Numbered from the stretch's first letter, positions 21,142-33,672 are shown. The stretch: DNA of 64,000 nt from Buttiauxella massiliensis (GCF_902500225.1 NZ_LR722651.1:369131-433130), one strand, 5' to 3'. The notes: generated from the letters alone by a model not told the origin. Numbers and translations are program-made.

Positions 21142-22176
21142 TTATGTACTCTGGCGTAGCTCAATCTGGTAGTTAAATAGCTCGACGCGCGATTCGTCTA
21201 ATTCATCATCCCGATCATCATTGAGCAACTCAATCAGCAGTTTACCCGCCTCTTTGCCCATTTTTTTATAATCAATACGGATTGATGTCAGCGTGGGATG
21301 CGTCTGGTCGCAACTGTCGGAACCATCAAGACAGGCCACCGCAATATTGCCGGGGATTTTCAGCAAACGGCGCTGGCATTCAAACATCACGCCCAATGCA
21401 ATGTCTTCATGGCTGCAAATCACCGCATCCAGCTCCGGCTGGCGTTGCAATATTTCCGTCAATGCATAGCGGCCAAACTGCAGGCTGGCGGCTTCGGGCG
21501 TGGTGATCACCTGGTCGGAATTTTGGTAGCGGCTCAGCATGGCTTTGTACCAACCGTTAAGCTGCTGGCGCTGCAGGCGGTTATCCATATGCGAACCGAT
21601 AAAACCAATGTTCTTATAGCCTTTTTCTAACAGGTGTTCCGTCAGTTTATGTGCCGCTTCAAAAAATGAAGCCTCCAGGGAAATTGCCGCCTGACTGAAC
21701 GGGGAACCCACCACGTTAATGGTTGGAACATTGGCCTTTTCAAGAATTTGCCAGGTTTTCTCAGCCAGTTGCGAGCCAAAAATCACCATCGCGGCCGGGT
21801 TGCTTTGCAGCAACGTCATTAAAATTTCAGCTTCTTTATGCTGATTGTGTTCGTGGCAGCCGAGCAGCAACTGGAATTCGTTTTTATTGAGCACCTGCTG
21901 GAGTGACTGCATAAAGCGCGAACTGGCTTTGTCGGTCAGCGAAGGAATGAGTACCGCGACGGTGTCGCTATGGCCGGAAGCCAGCGCACCCGCAGCACGA
22001 TTAGGGATGTAGCCCAATTCCGCGACCGCTTGTTCTATCTTCTCACGCAGCTTATCAGAAACCTGATCCGGCGTTCTTAACGCGCGGGAAACGGTCATGG
22101 TTCCTACACCCGCAAAATTAGCGACTTCTTGTAGTGTGACTCGCCCGGTATTACGGCGCTTACGCGGCTTTTCCAT
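21142..22176 (-). CDS. LacI/GntR-like transcriptional regulator of the adjacent PTS
   Basis: 344 residues with an N-terminal LacI-type helix-turn-helix and hinge (VTLQEVANFAGVGTMTVSRALRTPDQVS ... LGYIPNRAAGALASG) and a periplasmic-binding-protein-like sensor domain (TVAVLIPSLTDKASSRF, INVVGSPF, AVICSHEDIALGVMFECQRR). The nearest known type is GntR/IdnR of gluconate metabolism. It is divergent from a three-gene PTS, and two perfect TGATAGCGCTATCA palindromes lie between them, so it is inferred to repress that PTS. Ligand unknown. Confidence 0.85.
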   Translation of the reverse strand: MEKPRKRRNTGRVTLQEVANFAGVGTMTVSRALRTPDQVSDKLREKIEQAVAELGYIPNRAAGALASGHSDTVAVLIPSLTDKASSRFMQSLQQVLNKNEFQLLLGCHEHNQHKEAEILMTLLQSNPAAMVIFGSQLAEKTWQILEKANVPTINVVGSPFSQAAISLEASFFEAAHKLTEHLLEKGYKNIGFIGSHMDNRLQRQQLNGWYKAMLSRYQNSDQVITTPEAASLQFGRYALTEILQRQPELDAVICSHEDIALGVMFECQRRLLKIPGNIAVACLDGSDSCDQTHPTLTSIRIDYKKMGKEAGKLLIELLNDDRDDELDESRVELFNYQIELRQST

Positions 22177-22321
22177 CAGGCCTCTCCGGACAACGACAAC
22201 TCACTGTTTTCATTATTTTTATTTCACCGACTATCCGTCAGACAATTGAACACGTTAGCAAAAACCCTAACGCATTGTATATGCCGAAACGGGATATAGC
22301 CAAAGTCGGACTCGGGAAAAA

Positions 22322-22335
22322 TGATAGCGCTATCA
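22322..22335. promoter_or_regulatory. LacI-type operator O1 upstream of the PTS
   Basis: TGATAGCGCTATCA, a perfect 14-base palindrome with the central CG of LacI-family sites. Its centre is 21 bases (two helical turns) from the identical second copy. Confidence 0.8.
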
Positions 22336-22342
22336 CAAACTA

Positions 22343-22368
22343 TGATAGCGCTATCAGGTAGCGCTACC
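22343..22368. promoter_or_regulatory. LacI-type operator O2 with adjoining third palindrome
   Basis: TGATAGCGCTATCA (22343-22356) is identical to O1 and is followed without a gap by the 12-base palindrome GGTAGCGCTACC (22357-22368), which keeps the TAGCGCTA core. The tandem places the regulator on one face of the helix about 80-100 bases before the IIA start. Confidence 0.75.
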
Positions 22369-22446
22369 AAACGAGATATTCATCACATTAATTGGTGCGT
22401 GAAAAATCTACTCTCCTGTTAATTATCATCGGGAGTTATCAGTCGC

Positions 22447-22890
22447 ATGTTAAAAACACTATTAACCTCAGAGGTCATTCAGGTCGTTGAGCAGGCTAAA
22501 GACTGGCGCGATGCCGTAGCAATTTCATGCCAACCGCTGATCGAAAACGGTTCGATTGAACCGCGCTATGTCGAGGCGATTTATCGCTCGCATGAAGCCA
22601 TCGGCCCGTATTACGTGGTCGGGCCCGGCATTGCAATGCCACACGCACGGCCAGAAGAAGGGGCAAACAAACTCGCGCTGGCTCTGACACTGATCACTTC
22701 CGGTGTGAATTTTGATGCCGATGAAAACGATCCGGTGAAATTGCTGATTGTGCTGGCCGCGACCGATAGCACCAGCCACATCGAAGCCATTTCGCAACTC
22801 GCCCAATTATTCGATAACGAACCAGACATTCAGGCCATTTTGTCGGCCAAAACATCGCAAGACATTTTGTCCGTCATTGCGCGCTATTAA
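22447..22890 (+). CDS. PTS IIA component, mannitol/fructose-ascorbate type
   Basis: 147-residue soluble phosphocarrier. The phosphorylated histidine is in GIAMPHARPEEGANKLAL (about residues 58-75), the PTS_EIIA_2 motif also used by UlaC. It would accept phosphate from HPr and pass it to the IIB protein encoded next (15-base gap). It is first gene of a IIA-IIB-IIC operon. Confidence 0.88.
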   Translation: MLKTLLTSEVIQVVEQAKDWRDAVAISCQPLIENGSIEPRYVEAIYRSHEAIGPYYVVGPGIAMPHARPEEGANKLALALTLITSGVNFDADENDPVKLLIVLAATDSTSHIEAISQLAQLFDNEPDIQAILSAKTSQDILSVIARY

Positions 22891-22905
22891 TTATCCAGGA
22901 GAACA

Positions 22906-23196
22906 ATGATGAAAATCACAGTGGTATGCGGTAACGGTTTAGGCACCAGTCTGATGATGGAAATGAGCATCAAAACCATCGTTAAAGATCTCGGCGTGAG
23001 CGCTGAAGTCGATCACGTTGACCTCGGCTCCGCCAAAGGTACGCCGAGCGATATTTTTGTCGGCACCAAAGACATTGCTGAGCAATTAGTCGCACAGTCC
23101 GTCGGCGGCAAAATCGTCGCCCTGGACAACATGATCGATAAGAAAGCCATGAAAGAACGTTTGTCCGTGGCATTAACCGAGTTAGGCGCACTGTAA
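22906..23196 (+). CDS. PTS IIB component, ascorbate (Ula) type
   Basis: 96-residue phosphocarrier with the active cysteine in VVCGNGLGTSLMMEMSI (Cys at residue 7), the P-loop-like IIB signature of the lactose/galactitol/ascorbate group. A good ribosome site (CCAGGAGAAC) precedes its ATG pair. It lies between IIA and IIC with short gaps and would phosphorylate the sugar carried by IIC. Confidence 0.88.
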   Translation: MMKITVVCGNGLGTSLMMEMSIKTIVKDLGVSAEVDHVDLGSAKGTPSDIFVGTKDIAEQLVAQSVGGKIVALDNMIDKKAMKERLSVALTELGAL

Positions 23197-23208
23197 ACAG
23201 GGGTCGAT

Positions 23209-24465
23209 ATGGATTTCTTTCGTTTTTTGATGAGCGATGTACTTTCCGAACCAGCGGTGCTGGTCGGTTTAATCGCCCTGATTGGTTTGATTGCCCAGAA
23301 AAAACCAGTCACAGAATGTATTAAAGGCACAGTCAAAACCATTATGGGTTTTGTGATCTTAGGTGCTGGTGCAGGTTTGGTAGTTTCATCGTTGGGTGAC
23401 TTTGCGAACATCTTCCAGCACGCCTTTGGTATTCAGGGCGTGGTGCCGAACAACGAAGCGATTGTTTCAGTTGCGCAGAAGAGCTTCGGGAAAGAGATGG
23501 CGATGATCATGTTCTTCGCGATGGTTATCAATATTTTGATTGCCCGTTTTACGCCATGGAAATTTATCTTCCTGACCGGTCATCACACGTTATTTATGTC
23601 GATGATGGTGGCAGTAATTCTGGCAACCGCTGGCATGACCGGCGTAACGTTGATTGCTGTAGGTTCGCTGGTGGTAGGTGTGGCGATGGTGTTCTTCCCG
23701 GCCATTGCACACCCGTACATGAAGCAAGTTACCGGTTCTGACGACGTGGCAATCGGCCACTTCTCGACGTTATCATACGTGCTGGCCGGTTTCATCGGCA
23801 GCAAGTTTGGTAATAAAGAACACTCGACTGAAGACATGAATGTGCCGAAAAGTCTGCTGTTCTTGCGCGACACACCGGTAGCCATCTCCTTTACCATGAG
23901 CATTATCTTCCTGGTGACGTGCCTATTTGCGGGCGCAGATGTGGTGAAAGAACTGAGCGGTGGTAAAAACTGGTTCATGTTCTCCATCATGCAATCCATT
24001 ACCTTTGCGGCGGGTGTGTACATCATTCTGCAAGGTGTGCGCATGGTGATCGCGGAGATCGTTCCAGCGTTTAAAGGGATTTCCGACAAGCTGGTGCCGA
24101 ACGCGAAGCCTGCACTCGATTGCCCGGTCGTCTTCCCTTATGCGCCTAACGCCGTACTGGTTGGTTTCCTGAGCAGCTTTGCCGCAGGTTTAATCGGTAT
24201 GTTCGCGCTCTACCTGCTGAACATGACCGTGATTATCCCAGGCGTGGTGCCACACTTCTTCGTAGGTGCAGCGGCTGGCGTATTCGGTAATGCAACCGGT
24301 GGGCGTCGCGGAGCAATTCTGGGTGCCTTTGCGCAAGGTTTGCTGATTACCTTCCTGCCAGTGTTCTTGCTGCCAGTGCTGGGCGATATCGGCTTTGCTA
24401 ACACCACGTTTAGTGATGCTGACTTTGGTGCGCTGGGTATTCTGTTAGGCATTATCGTTCGCTAA
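23209..24465 (+). CDS. PTS IIC permease, UlaA (SgaT) family
   Basis: 418-residue polytopic membrane permease. Conserved parts of the UlaA family include TPWKFIFLTGHHTLFMSMM (about 112-130), the amphipathic linker regions, and VPHFFVGAAAGVFGNATGGRRGA near the C-terminus. It is shorter than E. coli UlaA (465). No ascorbate-6-phosphate lactonase, decarboxylase or epimerase genes follow; a terminator and then phoU do. Hence the substrate, ascorbate or another sugar acid, cannot be set from the context. Confidence 0.87.
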   Translation: MDFFRFLMSDVLSEPAVLVGLIALIGLIAQKKPVTECIKGTVKTIMGFVILGAGAGLVVSSLGDFANIFQHAFGIQGVVPNNEAIVSVAQKSFGKEMAMIMFFAMVINILIARFTPWKFIFLTGHHTLFMSMMVAVILATAGMTGVTLIAVGSLVVGVAMVFFPAIAHPYMKQVTGSDDVAIGHFSTLSYVLAGFIGSKFGNKEHSTEDMNVPKSLLFLRDTPVAISFTMSIIFLVTCLFAGADVVKELSGGKNWFMFSIMQSITFAAGVYIILQGVRMVIAEIVPAFKGISDKLVPNAKPALDCPVVFPYAPNAVLVGFLSSFAAGLIGMFALYLLNMTVIIPGVVPHFFVGAAAGVFGNATGGRRGAILGAFAQGLLITFLPVFLLPVLGDIGFANTTFSDADFGALGILLGIIVR

Positions 24466-24480
24466 TCGTTGAACGATGCA

Positions 24481-24519
24481 CCAATAAAAACGCCAGCGAT
24501 TCGCTGGCGTTTTTATTGG
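24481..24519. terminator. Bidirectional terminator between PTS IIC and phoU
   Basis: A 39-base perfect inverted repeat: CCAATAAAAACGCCAGCGA, one central base, and its exact complement. Each strand gives a GC-rich stem followed by TTTTTATT, so it can end both converging transcripts. Confidence 0.92.
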
Positions 24520-24531
24520 CGTTTTTTTTGA

Positions 24532-25257
24532 TCACTCTTTCGGATCTTTACCCGCCAGCAGCTTATCCAGCTCATCGCCACCGACATGACGGAAGTCCTG
24601 TCCTTTGACGAAGTAAAAGATGAACTCGCAGATATTCTGGCAACGGTCGCCGATACGCTCGATAGAACGCGCACAGAATAGTGCGGTTAGCACGCTTGGA
24701 ATGGTGCGTGAGTCTTCCATCATATAAGTCATCAGTTGGCGCACGATGCCTTCATATTCCTGGTCAACTTTCTTATCTTCGCGGTAGATACGCACAGCTT
24801 CGTCGAGATCCATACGCGCAAACGCATCCAGCACGTCATGCAGCATTTGCACGGTGTGTCGGCCTAATGACTCGAGGCTCACCAGCAGCGGTTGGTGCTG
24901 GTGGGAGAATTTCTCCAGCGCCGTGCGGCAGATTTTGTCTGCGACGTCGCCGATACGTTCCAGCTCAGAAATCGTTTTGATGATAGCCATCACCAGGCGC
25001 AGGTCGCTGGCGGTCGGCTGGCGTTTGGCGATGATGCGCACGCAGGCTTCATCGATTGCCACTTCCATCATGTTAACTTTCTGGTCGCCTTCGATAACGC
25101 GCTTTGCCAGCTCGCCATCTTGATTGTGCATGGCGGTGATCGCATCAGAAAGCTGTTGCTCCACCAGCCCACCCATGGTCATCACCTGAGTGCGGATATA
25201 TTCCAGCTCGGCGTTAAACTGGCCGGAAATGTGTTTGTTGAGGTTGAGGCTATCCAT
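24532..25257 (-). CDS. phoU: Phosphate-signalling regulator PhoU
   Basis: Peripheral cytoplasmic protein linking the Pst transporter to the PhoR/PhoB system. 241 residues, E. coli length. It has the double three-helix-bundle repeat with metal-binding motifs [14 protein letters not shown] (first bundle) and [15 protein letters not shown] (second). It is last gene of pstSCAB-phoU, 14 bases after pstB, as in E. coli. Confidence 0.98.
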   Translation of the reverse strand: MDSLNLNKHISGQFNAELEYIRTQVMTMGGLVEQQLSDAITAMHNQDGELAKRVIEGDQKVNMMEVAIDEACVRIIAKRQPTASDLRLVMAIIKTISELERIGDVADKICRTALEKFSHQHQPLLVSLESLGRHTVQMLHDVLDAFARMDLDEAVRIYREDKKVDQEYEGIVRQLMTYMMEDSRTIPSVLTALFCARSIERIGDRCQNICEFIFYFVKGQDFRHVGGDELDKLLAGKDPKE

Positions 25258-25271
25258 TTTGTTCTCCCGGA

Positions 25272-27945
<2,674 letters not shown>

Positions 27946-27980
27946 TTACTCTTTAAGTTAAATATATTTCTTACAACATG

Positions 27981-28051
27981 TCGGATGTCGCTAACACTAA
28001 TCCGACCTATGAAATCAGTTGTAGGGCGGATAAGCATAAGTGCCATCCGCC
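27981..28051. repeat. Pair of REP units (BIME) between pstS and pstC
   Basis: Two inverted REP-like hairpins: GTCGGAT...ATCCGAC followed by CTA (27981-28010) and GGCGGAT...ATCCGCC (28025-28051), the latter reading into CCTAC on the minus strand as in the REP consensus. REP units downstream of a highly expressed gene are known to protect upstream mRNA from 3' exonucleases, fitting higher PstS than PstCAB output. Confidence 0.75.
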
Positions 28052-28062
28052 TTTTTCGTTAA

Positions 28063-29103
28063 TTAATAAAGCGCCTTACCGGAGCTATCTTTCACGTTGG
28101 TCTTCCATGCAGCACGAACCTGCTCAACCACAGCGTCTGGCAGGGCGGCGTAATCCAGGTCACTCGCCTGTTTTGCACCGTCTTTATAAGCCCAGTCGAA
28201 GAACTTCAGTACTTCAGCACCTTGCTCTGGTTTTTTCTGCTCTTTGTGAACCAGGATGAAGGTTGTGGACGTGATTGGCCACGCAGCGTCACCTTTCTGG
28301 TTAGTCAGATCCTGAGCAAATGATTTGCTCCAGTCTGCACCCTTCGCCGCATTGGCAAAGTTCTCTTCAGAAGGCGCTACTGGTTTACCATCAGCAGATA
28401 CCAGTTTGGTATAAGCGAGGTTGTTTTGCTTAGCGTAAGCGTATTCAACATAGCCAATTGAACCCGGCAGACGTTGAACAAAGGCTGCGATACCGTCGTT
28501 ACCTTTACCGCCCAGACCCGTTGGCCAGTTTACCGTTGAGCCCGCACCGATTTTGGTTTTCCACTCTTCGTTTACTTTCGCCAGGTAGCTGGTGAAGACG
28601 AAGGAAGTACCGGAACCATCAGCACGACGCACAACTGCGATATTCTGCTGTGGCAGTTTCATGCCTGGGTTGAGCTTAGCAATTGCTTCGTCATCCCATT
28701 TTTTGATTTTGCCCAGGTAGATGTCACCCAGAGTTTTACCATCGAGCACCAGCTCACCGGATTTTACGCCTGGCAAGTTAACAGCCAGAACGACACCGCC
28801 GATGACAGTCGGGAACTGGAACAGCCCTTCTTGTTGCAGCTTGTCATCAGACAGCGGAGCATCAGATGCGCCGAAATCTACAGTGTTAGCAATGATTTGT
28901 TTAACGCCACCGGAGGAGCCAATACCCTGGTAATTTACTTTGTTACCAGTTGATTTATTGTAGGTATCTGCCCATTTGGCATACACCGGCGCAGGGAATG
29001 TTGCACCGGCACCAGTCAGGCTTGCAGCGGCGTTTGCGCCAAAAGCAGTCAGGGATAAGGTCGCGGCGACAACAGTTGCGACAGTGGTACGCATAGCTTT
29101 CAT
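28063..29103 (-). CDS. pstS: Periplasmic phosphate-binding protein PstS
   Basis: Captures phosphate in the periplasm and delivers it to PstCAB. 346 residues, as in E. coli, with a signal peptide ([25 protein letters not shown]) and mature start [22 protein letters not shown]. Ligand-contact segments [21 protein letters not shown] and [16 protein letters not shown] are present. Two tandem Pho boxes lie upstream, so transcription should depend on PhoB in low phosphate. Confidence 0.98.
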   Translation of the reverse strand: MKAMRTTVATVVAATLSLTAFGANAAASLTGAGATFPAPVYAKWADTYNKSTGNKVNYQGIGSSGGVKQIIANTVDFGASDAPLSDDKLQQEGLFQFPTVIGGVVLAVNLPGVKSGELVLDGKTLGDIYLGKIKKWDDEAIAKLNPGMKLPQQNIAVVRRADGSGTSFVFTSYLAKVNEEWKTKIGAGSTVNWPTGLGGKGNDGIAAFVQRLPGSIGYVEYAYAKQNNLAYTKLVSADGKPVAPSEENFANAAKGADWSKSFAQDLTNQKGDAAWPITSTTFILVHKEQKKPEQGAEVLKFFDWAYKDGAKQASDLDYAALPDAVVEQVRAAWKTNVKDSSGKALY

Positions 29104-29161
29104 AGTGTCTCCTGCAGAGGTGAACGTAAATCGTTGTTTAGTGGATGCAGGATAGAAAATA

Positions 29162-29212
29162 GGACAGTTTGGTGACAGTTAAATGTACGAATTATGACAG
29201 TTTTATGACAGG
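29162..29212 (-). promoter_or_regulatory. Two tandem Pho boxes upstream of pstS
   Basis: On the minus strand CTGTCATAAAACTGTCATA (29211-29193) and CTGTCACCAAACTGTCC (29178-29162) each contain two 7-base PhoB half sites 11 bases apart, as in the consensus CTGTCATAAATCTGTCA. They end about 60 bases before the pstS start. Confidence 0.92.
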
Positions 29213-29237
29213 CGATTTTGCAACCAAGTTACGCCTG

Positions 29238-30008
29238 TCACATTGCAGATTCTGAGCCCTCAATCCGTCTCAATAATTCGCGTTTTTCCTCGCAGCTCAA
29301 ATGGCGAGATTCCCCTAATGCCAGGCCTTGCAGGTGGATATTCATGATGCGGACACGTTCAAGCCGAGTCACTTCATAACCGAAATATTTACACATCCGG
29401 CGGATCTGGCGGTTCAGCCCTTGAACTAATATGATGCGAAATATTTGGGGAGATTCTTTCGTCACTTTGCAGGGTTTGGTTACTGTACCCAGTATCGGAA
29501 CACCTGAGCTCAACCCAAGAATAAACTCGTCAGACATCGGTTTGTTGACGGTGACTACATACTCTTTTTCGTGATTGTTACCGGCGCGTAGAATTTTATT
29601 AACTACATCACCATGGCTGGTCAGTAAAATGAGCCCCTGCGAATCTTTATCCAGGCGCCCGATAGGAGAAACGCGTTTGTCACTATGAATGAGACCGCTG
29701 ATGTTATCGCGCACACTCTTTTCCATTGTAGTGATGATGCCCACAGGCTTATTCAAAACCATCAGCACGAGATCGTTGTCATCACGCGGCGCAATAAGCT
29801 GACCGTTTACCTTCACCACATCCCCGGAAAATACCTGAGCGCCAAAACTCGCCTGCCTGTCGTTAATAAACACATCGCCTTGTTCAACGTAACAATCGGC
29901 CTGACGGCGGGAGCAGATACCACAATCGCTAATGTACTTATTAATTCGTATGGGGGAATCGGCGGGCATTTTGCGGTGCGTATCATTCATATTTTGCATA
30001 ATTACCAT
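29238..30008 (-). CDS. RluF-like 23S rRNA pseudouridine synthase
   Basis: 256 residues. An N-terminal S4 RNA-binding domain ([29 protein letters not shown], about 20-50) is followed by an RsuA-type synthase domain with the catalytic Asp in [14 protein letters not shown], then [11 protein letters not shown] and [20 protein letters not shown]. It resembles E. coli RluF but with clear divergence and without the lysine-rich C-terminal tail, so I take it as an RluF paralogue rather than the orthologue. The start is uncertain: ATGs at 30008, 29999, 29990 and 29969 are all in frame. E. coli has no gene between pstS and glmS. Confidence 0.8.
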   Translation of the reverse strand: MVIMQNMNDTHRKMPADSPIRINKYISDCGICSRRQADCYVEQGDVFINDRQASFGAQVFSGDVVKVNGQLIAPRDDNDLVLMVLNKPVGIITTMEKSVRDNISGLIHSDKRVSPIGRLDKDSQGLILLTSHGDVVNKILRAGNNHEKEYVVTVNKPMSDEFILGLSSGVPILGTVTKPCKVTKESPQIFRIILVQGLNRQIRRMCKYFGYEVTRLERVRIMNIHLQGLALGESRHLSCEEKRELLRRIEGSESAM

Positions 30009-30028
30009 TCACTCATCATTTGAAGAAA

Positions 30029-30044
30029 TGTGACGCACGTCACA
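30029..30044. promoter_or_regulatory. CRP site 1 between rluF-like and exuT-like genes
   Basis: TGTGA-CGCACG-TCACA has both CRP half sites perfect with the usual 6-base spacer. It is 21 bases upstream of the rluF-like start and about 245 bases before the exuT-like start. Confidence 0.75.
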
Positions 30045-30132
30045 TACGTTACCCGTTAGGGGTAGATTACACACAAAAAATTGAGATGAATCACAAATAA
30101 AATTAAAACGCGGGTTCATTATTAAAACATAG

Positions 30133-30148
30133 TGTGATCTACATAACA
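30133..30148. promoter_or_regulatory. CRP site 2 upstream of the exuT-like gene
   Basis: TGTGA-TCTACA-TAACA has one perfect half site and one with a single mismatch, about 140 bases upstream of the transporter start. Together with site 1 it suggests catabolite-controlled expression of the transporter. Confidence 0.6.
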
Positions 30149-30288
30149 AAAACAAGTCCAGGATGGGCCAAACCAGAATCCTCGACGTCTTCTGAAGCGC
30201 CGCTGATTTTTATCTCCTCTGAATTATTTATTTGCCTGCTGCCTTGCAGCGGTCAGGCCACTTATTGCTTGAAAAACGGGGATTCATT

Positions 30289-31560
30289 ATGCGCAAAACA
30301 GGCCACAAGCGCTGGTTTATGCTTTCACTGGTGACATTAGGCACCATTCTTTGTTATTTAACCCGAAATACTATTTCTGCCGCAGCGCCAACATTACAGA
30401 GCGATCTGCACATTACCACCCAGCAATATTCTTACATTATTGCGACATTCTCGGCCTGCTACACCATTGCACAACCTATTGCCGGTTATCTGCTTGATAC
30501 ATTGGGTACAAAAGTGGGTTACACCATTTTCGGCCTGATGTGGGGCGTGTTCTGCATTGGTGCGTCATTCGCGACTGGCTGGAAAGGTCTGGCAATGTTC
30601 CGTGGCCTCGGCGGTTTCGCCGAAAGTGCAATGATACCTGCTGGTTTGAAATCAGTAACTGAATGGTTCCCGGACACCGAGCGTTCTGTCGCCGTGGGCT
30701 ATTTCAACGTTGGTTCCTCTATTGGCGCGGTGATTGCTCCTCCACTGGTCGCATGGGCAATCTATATCAGAGACTGGAGACTGGCGTTTATTATCGTCGG
30801 TGTTTTCAGCGTGCTGTGGGCAGCGGGTTGGTATTTCACCTATAACCGCCCGTCAAAAACCAAATCACTGTCCCGGGAAGAGTATCTCTATATAACCGAT
30901 GGGCAGCCTGAGAAACCAAAGGTTGAGAAAGTCCGCATTGGCCGCCTGCTGAAACAGCGTAAGTTTTGGGGTATCGCTTTGCCGCGCTTCCTGGCAGAAC
31001 CTGCTTGGGGGACGTTTAACGCGTGGATCCCACTGTTTATGGTGCACACCTACGGCTTTAACCTCAAAGATATCGCTATGTTTGCCTGGATCCCGATGCT
31101 GTTCGCCGATTTTGGCTGCATCATTGGCGGTTATTTGCCGGGTATGTTCCAGAAAGTCTTCGGCGTGAATATTGTGGTTTCCCGCAAACTAGTGGTCACA
31201 ATGGGTGCCGCGCTGATGATTCTGCCAGGCATGGTCGGTTTGTTTGGCAGCCCAATGGTGGCAATTGCATTGCTATGCGTTGGTGGCTTTGCTCACCAGT
31301 CACTGTCTGGTGCGCTGATTACACTGTCTTCCGACATGTTTGATTCAAACGAAGTTGCCACCGCCAACGGTTTTACCGGCATGGCAGCCTGGACCGCCAG
31401 CACCATGTTTGCACTGGTTGTGGGGGCTCTGGCCGACACGGTTGGCTTCAGCCCGCTGTTCGCTGTGCTTTCGGTGTTTGATGTAATCGGGGCGATTGTC
31501 TTGTGGGTTCTGCTGAAATCCCCTGAAGAGCCGAAGCTGGTGACGCAGGAAGAGAATTGA
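30289..31560 (+). CDS. ExuT-like hexuronate transporter (MFS, ACS family)
   Basis: 423 residues with 12 predicted TM segments, from the ATG at 30289 (MRKTGHKRWFMLSLVTLGTILCYLTRNTI); this start gives the E. coli ExuT-like N-terminus and has GGGG upstream. Shared ExuT blocks include QQYSYIIATFSACYT, ERSVAVGYFNVGSSIGAVIAPPLVAWAI, FWGIALPRFLAEPAWGTFNAWIPLFM and HQSLSGALITLSSDMF. The anion:cation symporter family takes up galacturonate and glucuronate. It is probably a second hexuronate carrier, since the usual exuT lies next to uxaCA elsewhere. The pectate lyase gene about 4 kb away makes a link to pectin use plausible. Confidence 0.85.
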   Translation: MRKTGHKRWFMLSLVTLGTILCYLTRNTISAAAPTLQSDLHITTQQYSYIIATFSACYTIAQPIAGYLLDTLGTKVGYTIFGLMWGVFCIGASFATGWKGLAMFRGLGGFAESAMIPAGLKSVTEWFPDTERSVAVGYFNVGSSIGAVIAPPLVAWAIYIRDWRLAFIIVGVFSVLWAAGWYFTYNRPSKTKSLSREEYLYITDGQPEKPKVEKVRIGRLLKQRKFWGIALPRFLAEPAWGTFNAWIPLFMVHTYGFNLKDIAMFAWIPMLFADFGCIIGGYLPGMFQKVFGVNIVVSRKLVVTMGAALMILPGMVGLFGSPMVAIALLCVGGFAHQSLSGALITLSSDMFDSNEVATANGFTGMAAWTASTMFALVVGALADTVGFSPLFAVLSVFDVIGAIVLWVLLKSPEEPKLVTQEEN

Positions 31561-31572
31561 TTTTGCAGTAAT

Positions 31573-31610
31573 AAAAAGCCCGGTTGTGTTTAGCACAACC
31601 GGGCTTTTTT
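31573..31610. terminator. Bidirectional terminator between exuT-like and glmS
   Basis: AAAAAGCCCGGTTGTG pairs exactly with CACAACCGGGCTTTTT around TTTAG, with T runs on both strands. It serves the converging exuT-like and glmS transcripts. Confidence 0.93.
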
Positions 31611-31635
31611 ATTTTGCGTGTCTGTTTAGAACGGC

Positions 31636-33465
31636 TTATTCAACCGTAACTGATTTCGCCAGATTTCGTGGCTGGTCAACGTCGGTGCCTTTAATCAGCG
31701 CGACGTGATAAGACAGCAACTGCAACGGTACGGTGTAGAAGATAGGTGCGATAACTTCTTCTACATGCGGCATCTCAATGATGTGCATGTTGTCGCTGCT
31801 GGCAAACCCTGCATCTTTATCTGCAAATACATATAGATGGCCGCCACGCGCACGCACTTCTTCGATATTCGATTTCAGCTTTTCAAGCAGCTCGTTGTTT
31901 GGAGCCACAACGATAACCGGCATATCTGCATCAATCAGCGCCAGCGGGCCGTGTTTCAGCTCGCCTGCCGCATACGCTTCAGCGTGAATGTAAGAGATTT
32001 CTTTAAGCTTCAGCGCGCCTTCCATTGCGATTGGATATTGATCGCCACGGCCTAAGAACAGCGCATGATGCTTGTCTGAGAAATCTTCAGCCAGCGCTTC
32101 AATACGTTTGTCCTGGGACAGCATCTGCTCGATACGGCTCGGCAGCGCCTGCAAACCATGAACAATGTCTTGCTCAATAGAGGCATCAGCGCCTTTCAGG
32201 CGGCTCAGTTTAGCCACCAGCATCAGCAGAACAGTCAGCTGAGTGGTAAAGGCTTTGGTTGATGCCACACCGATTTCAGTGCCAGCGTTGGTCATCAGCG
32301 CCAGGTCGGATTCTCGCACCAGAGAAGAGCCCGGAACGTTACAGATTGCCAGAGAACCCAGATATCCTAGTTCCTTAGACAAACGCAGCGCCGCAAGTGT
32401 ATCTGCCGTTTCGCCAGACTGGGAAAGGGTGATCATCAGGCTGTTACGGCGCACCGCTGATTTACGGTAGCGGAACTCAGATGCGATTTCGACATCGCAA
32501 GGCACGCCTGCCAGTGATTCAAACCAGTAGCGCGAAACCATGCCTGAGTTGTAGGAGGTGCCACACGCGACAATTTGAATGTGCTCAACCTGAGACAACA
32601 TTTCATTGGCCTGCGGGCCAAGCTCAGAGAGATCGATAGCGCCATGACTGATGCGGCCAGTCAGGGTATTTTTAATCGCGTTCGGCTGTTCGTAGATCTC
32701 TTTCTGCATATAGTGGCGATAAATGCCTTTGTCGCCTGCGTCATATTGCAGACTAGATTCGATATCAGGGCGTTTAACCTGCTCACCTTTGGTATCGAAT
32801 ACTGTTACAGAGCGACGAGTTACTTCAGCGATATCACCTTCTTCAAGGAAGATGAAACGACGCGTTACCGGCAGCAATGCCAGTTGGTCGGATGCGATAA
32901 AGTTTTCGCCCATGCCCAGGCCGATAACCATTGGGCTACCTGAACGAGCTGCCAGCAGCACGTCTGGGTTACGGGTGTCCATGATAACGGTGCCGTAAGC
33001 GCCGCGCAGTTGCGGGATGGTACGCAGCACAGCTTCACGCAGACTACCGCCTTGCTCCAGTTCCCAGTGAACCAGGTGAGCAATAACTTCGGTATCGGTT
33101 TGTGAAACGAAGGTGTAACCGCGACCCTGTAGGGCTTCACGCAGCGGTTCATAGTTTTCGATAATGCCGTTATGAACCACCACAATATGTTCGGAAACAT
33201 GCGGGTGAGCGTTAACTTCTGATGGTTCGCCGTGAGTCGCCCAGCGAGTGTGCGCAATACCTGTGCCGCCATGCAGCGCAGTTTCTGCGGCAGCTTCGGC
33301 CAGTTTGTTCACTTTACCCAGACGGCGCAGACGGGTCATATGACCTTTTTCATCTACTACAGCCAGGCCCGCAGAGTCATAACCACGGTATTCCAGACGA
33401 CGTAGTCCTTCGAGAAGGATTTCAGCGATATCACGTTGCGCGACCGCGCCAACAATTCCACACAT
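31636..33465 (-). CDS. glmS: Glutamine-fructose-6-phosphate aminotransferase (isomerizing)
   Basis: Makes glucosamine-6-phosphate, the first step to UDP-GlcNAc for peptidoglycan and LPS. 609 residues as in E. coli. The N-terminal glutaminase starts [12 protein letters not shown] (catalytic Cys after Met removal) with HTRWATHG. Two SIS isomerase domains follow ([29 protein letters not shown]), and the C-terminus ends LAKSVTVE with the conserved lysine. It follows glmU after 241 bases. In E. coli the mRNA is stabilised by the sRNA GlmZ in that gap; I cannot confirm the pairing site here. Confidence 0.98.
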   Translation of the reverse strand: MCGIVGAVAQRDIAEILLEGLRRLEYRGYDSAGLAVVDEKGHMTRLRRLGKVNKLAEAAAETALHGGTGIAHTRWATHGEPSEVNAHPHVSEHIVVVHNGIIENYEPLREALQGRGYTFVSQTDTEVIAHLVHWELEQGGSLREAVLRTIPQLRGAYGTVIMDTRNPDVLLAARSGSPMVIGLGMGENFIASDQLALLPVTRRFIFLEEGDIAEVTRRSVTVFDTKGEQVKRPDIESSLQYDAGDKGIYRHYMQKEIYEQPNAIKNTLTGRISHGAIDLSELGPQANEMLSQVEHIQIVACGTSYNSGMVSRYWFESLAGVPCDVEIASEFRYRKSAVRRNSLMITLSQSGETADTLAALRLSKELGYLGSLAICNVPGSSLVRESDLALMTNAGTEIGVASTKAFTTQLTVLLMLVAKLSRLKGADASIEQDIVHGLQALPSRIEQMLSQDKRIEALAEDFSDKHHALFLGRGDQYPIAMEGALKLKEISYIHAEAYAAGELKHGPLALIDADMPVIVVAPNNELLEKLKSNIEEVRARGGHLYVFADKDAGFASSDNMHIIEMPHVEEVIAPIFYTVPLQLLSYHVALIKGTDVDQPRNLAKSVTVE

Positions 33466-33672
33466 AAGATTAGATTCCTGATAATGGCATTAAGCCATGT
33501 GTTGTCGCTGACCTGTTTTACCCGTCGTCTTTCGCGCTAAAGATACGTTGGTTGCACGAAATTCTTTGGGTAAATATCCCGTATTCCGGGGCCCCGAGCC
33601 TTGTAGAGAGTGGGGTTATAGTTTTGGTAGTACTACGGGGCGGGTCATTTTCGAGAACAACCTTCACCCCAG

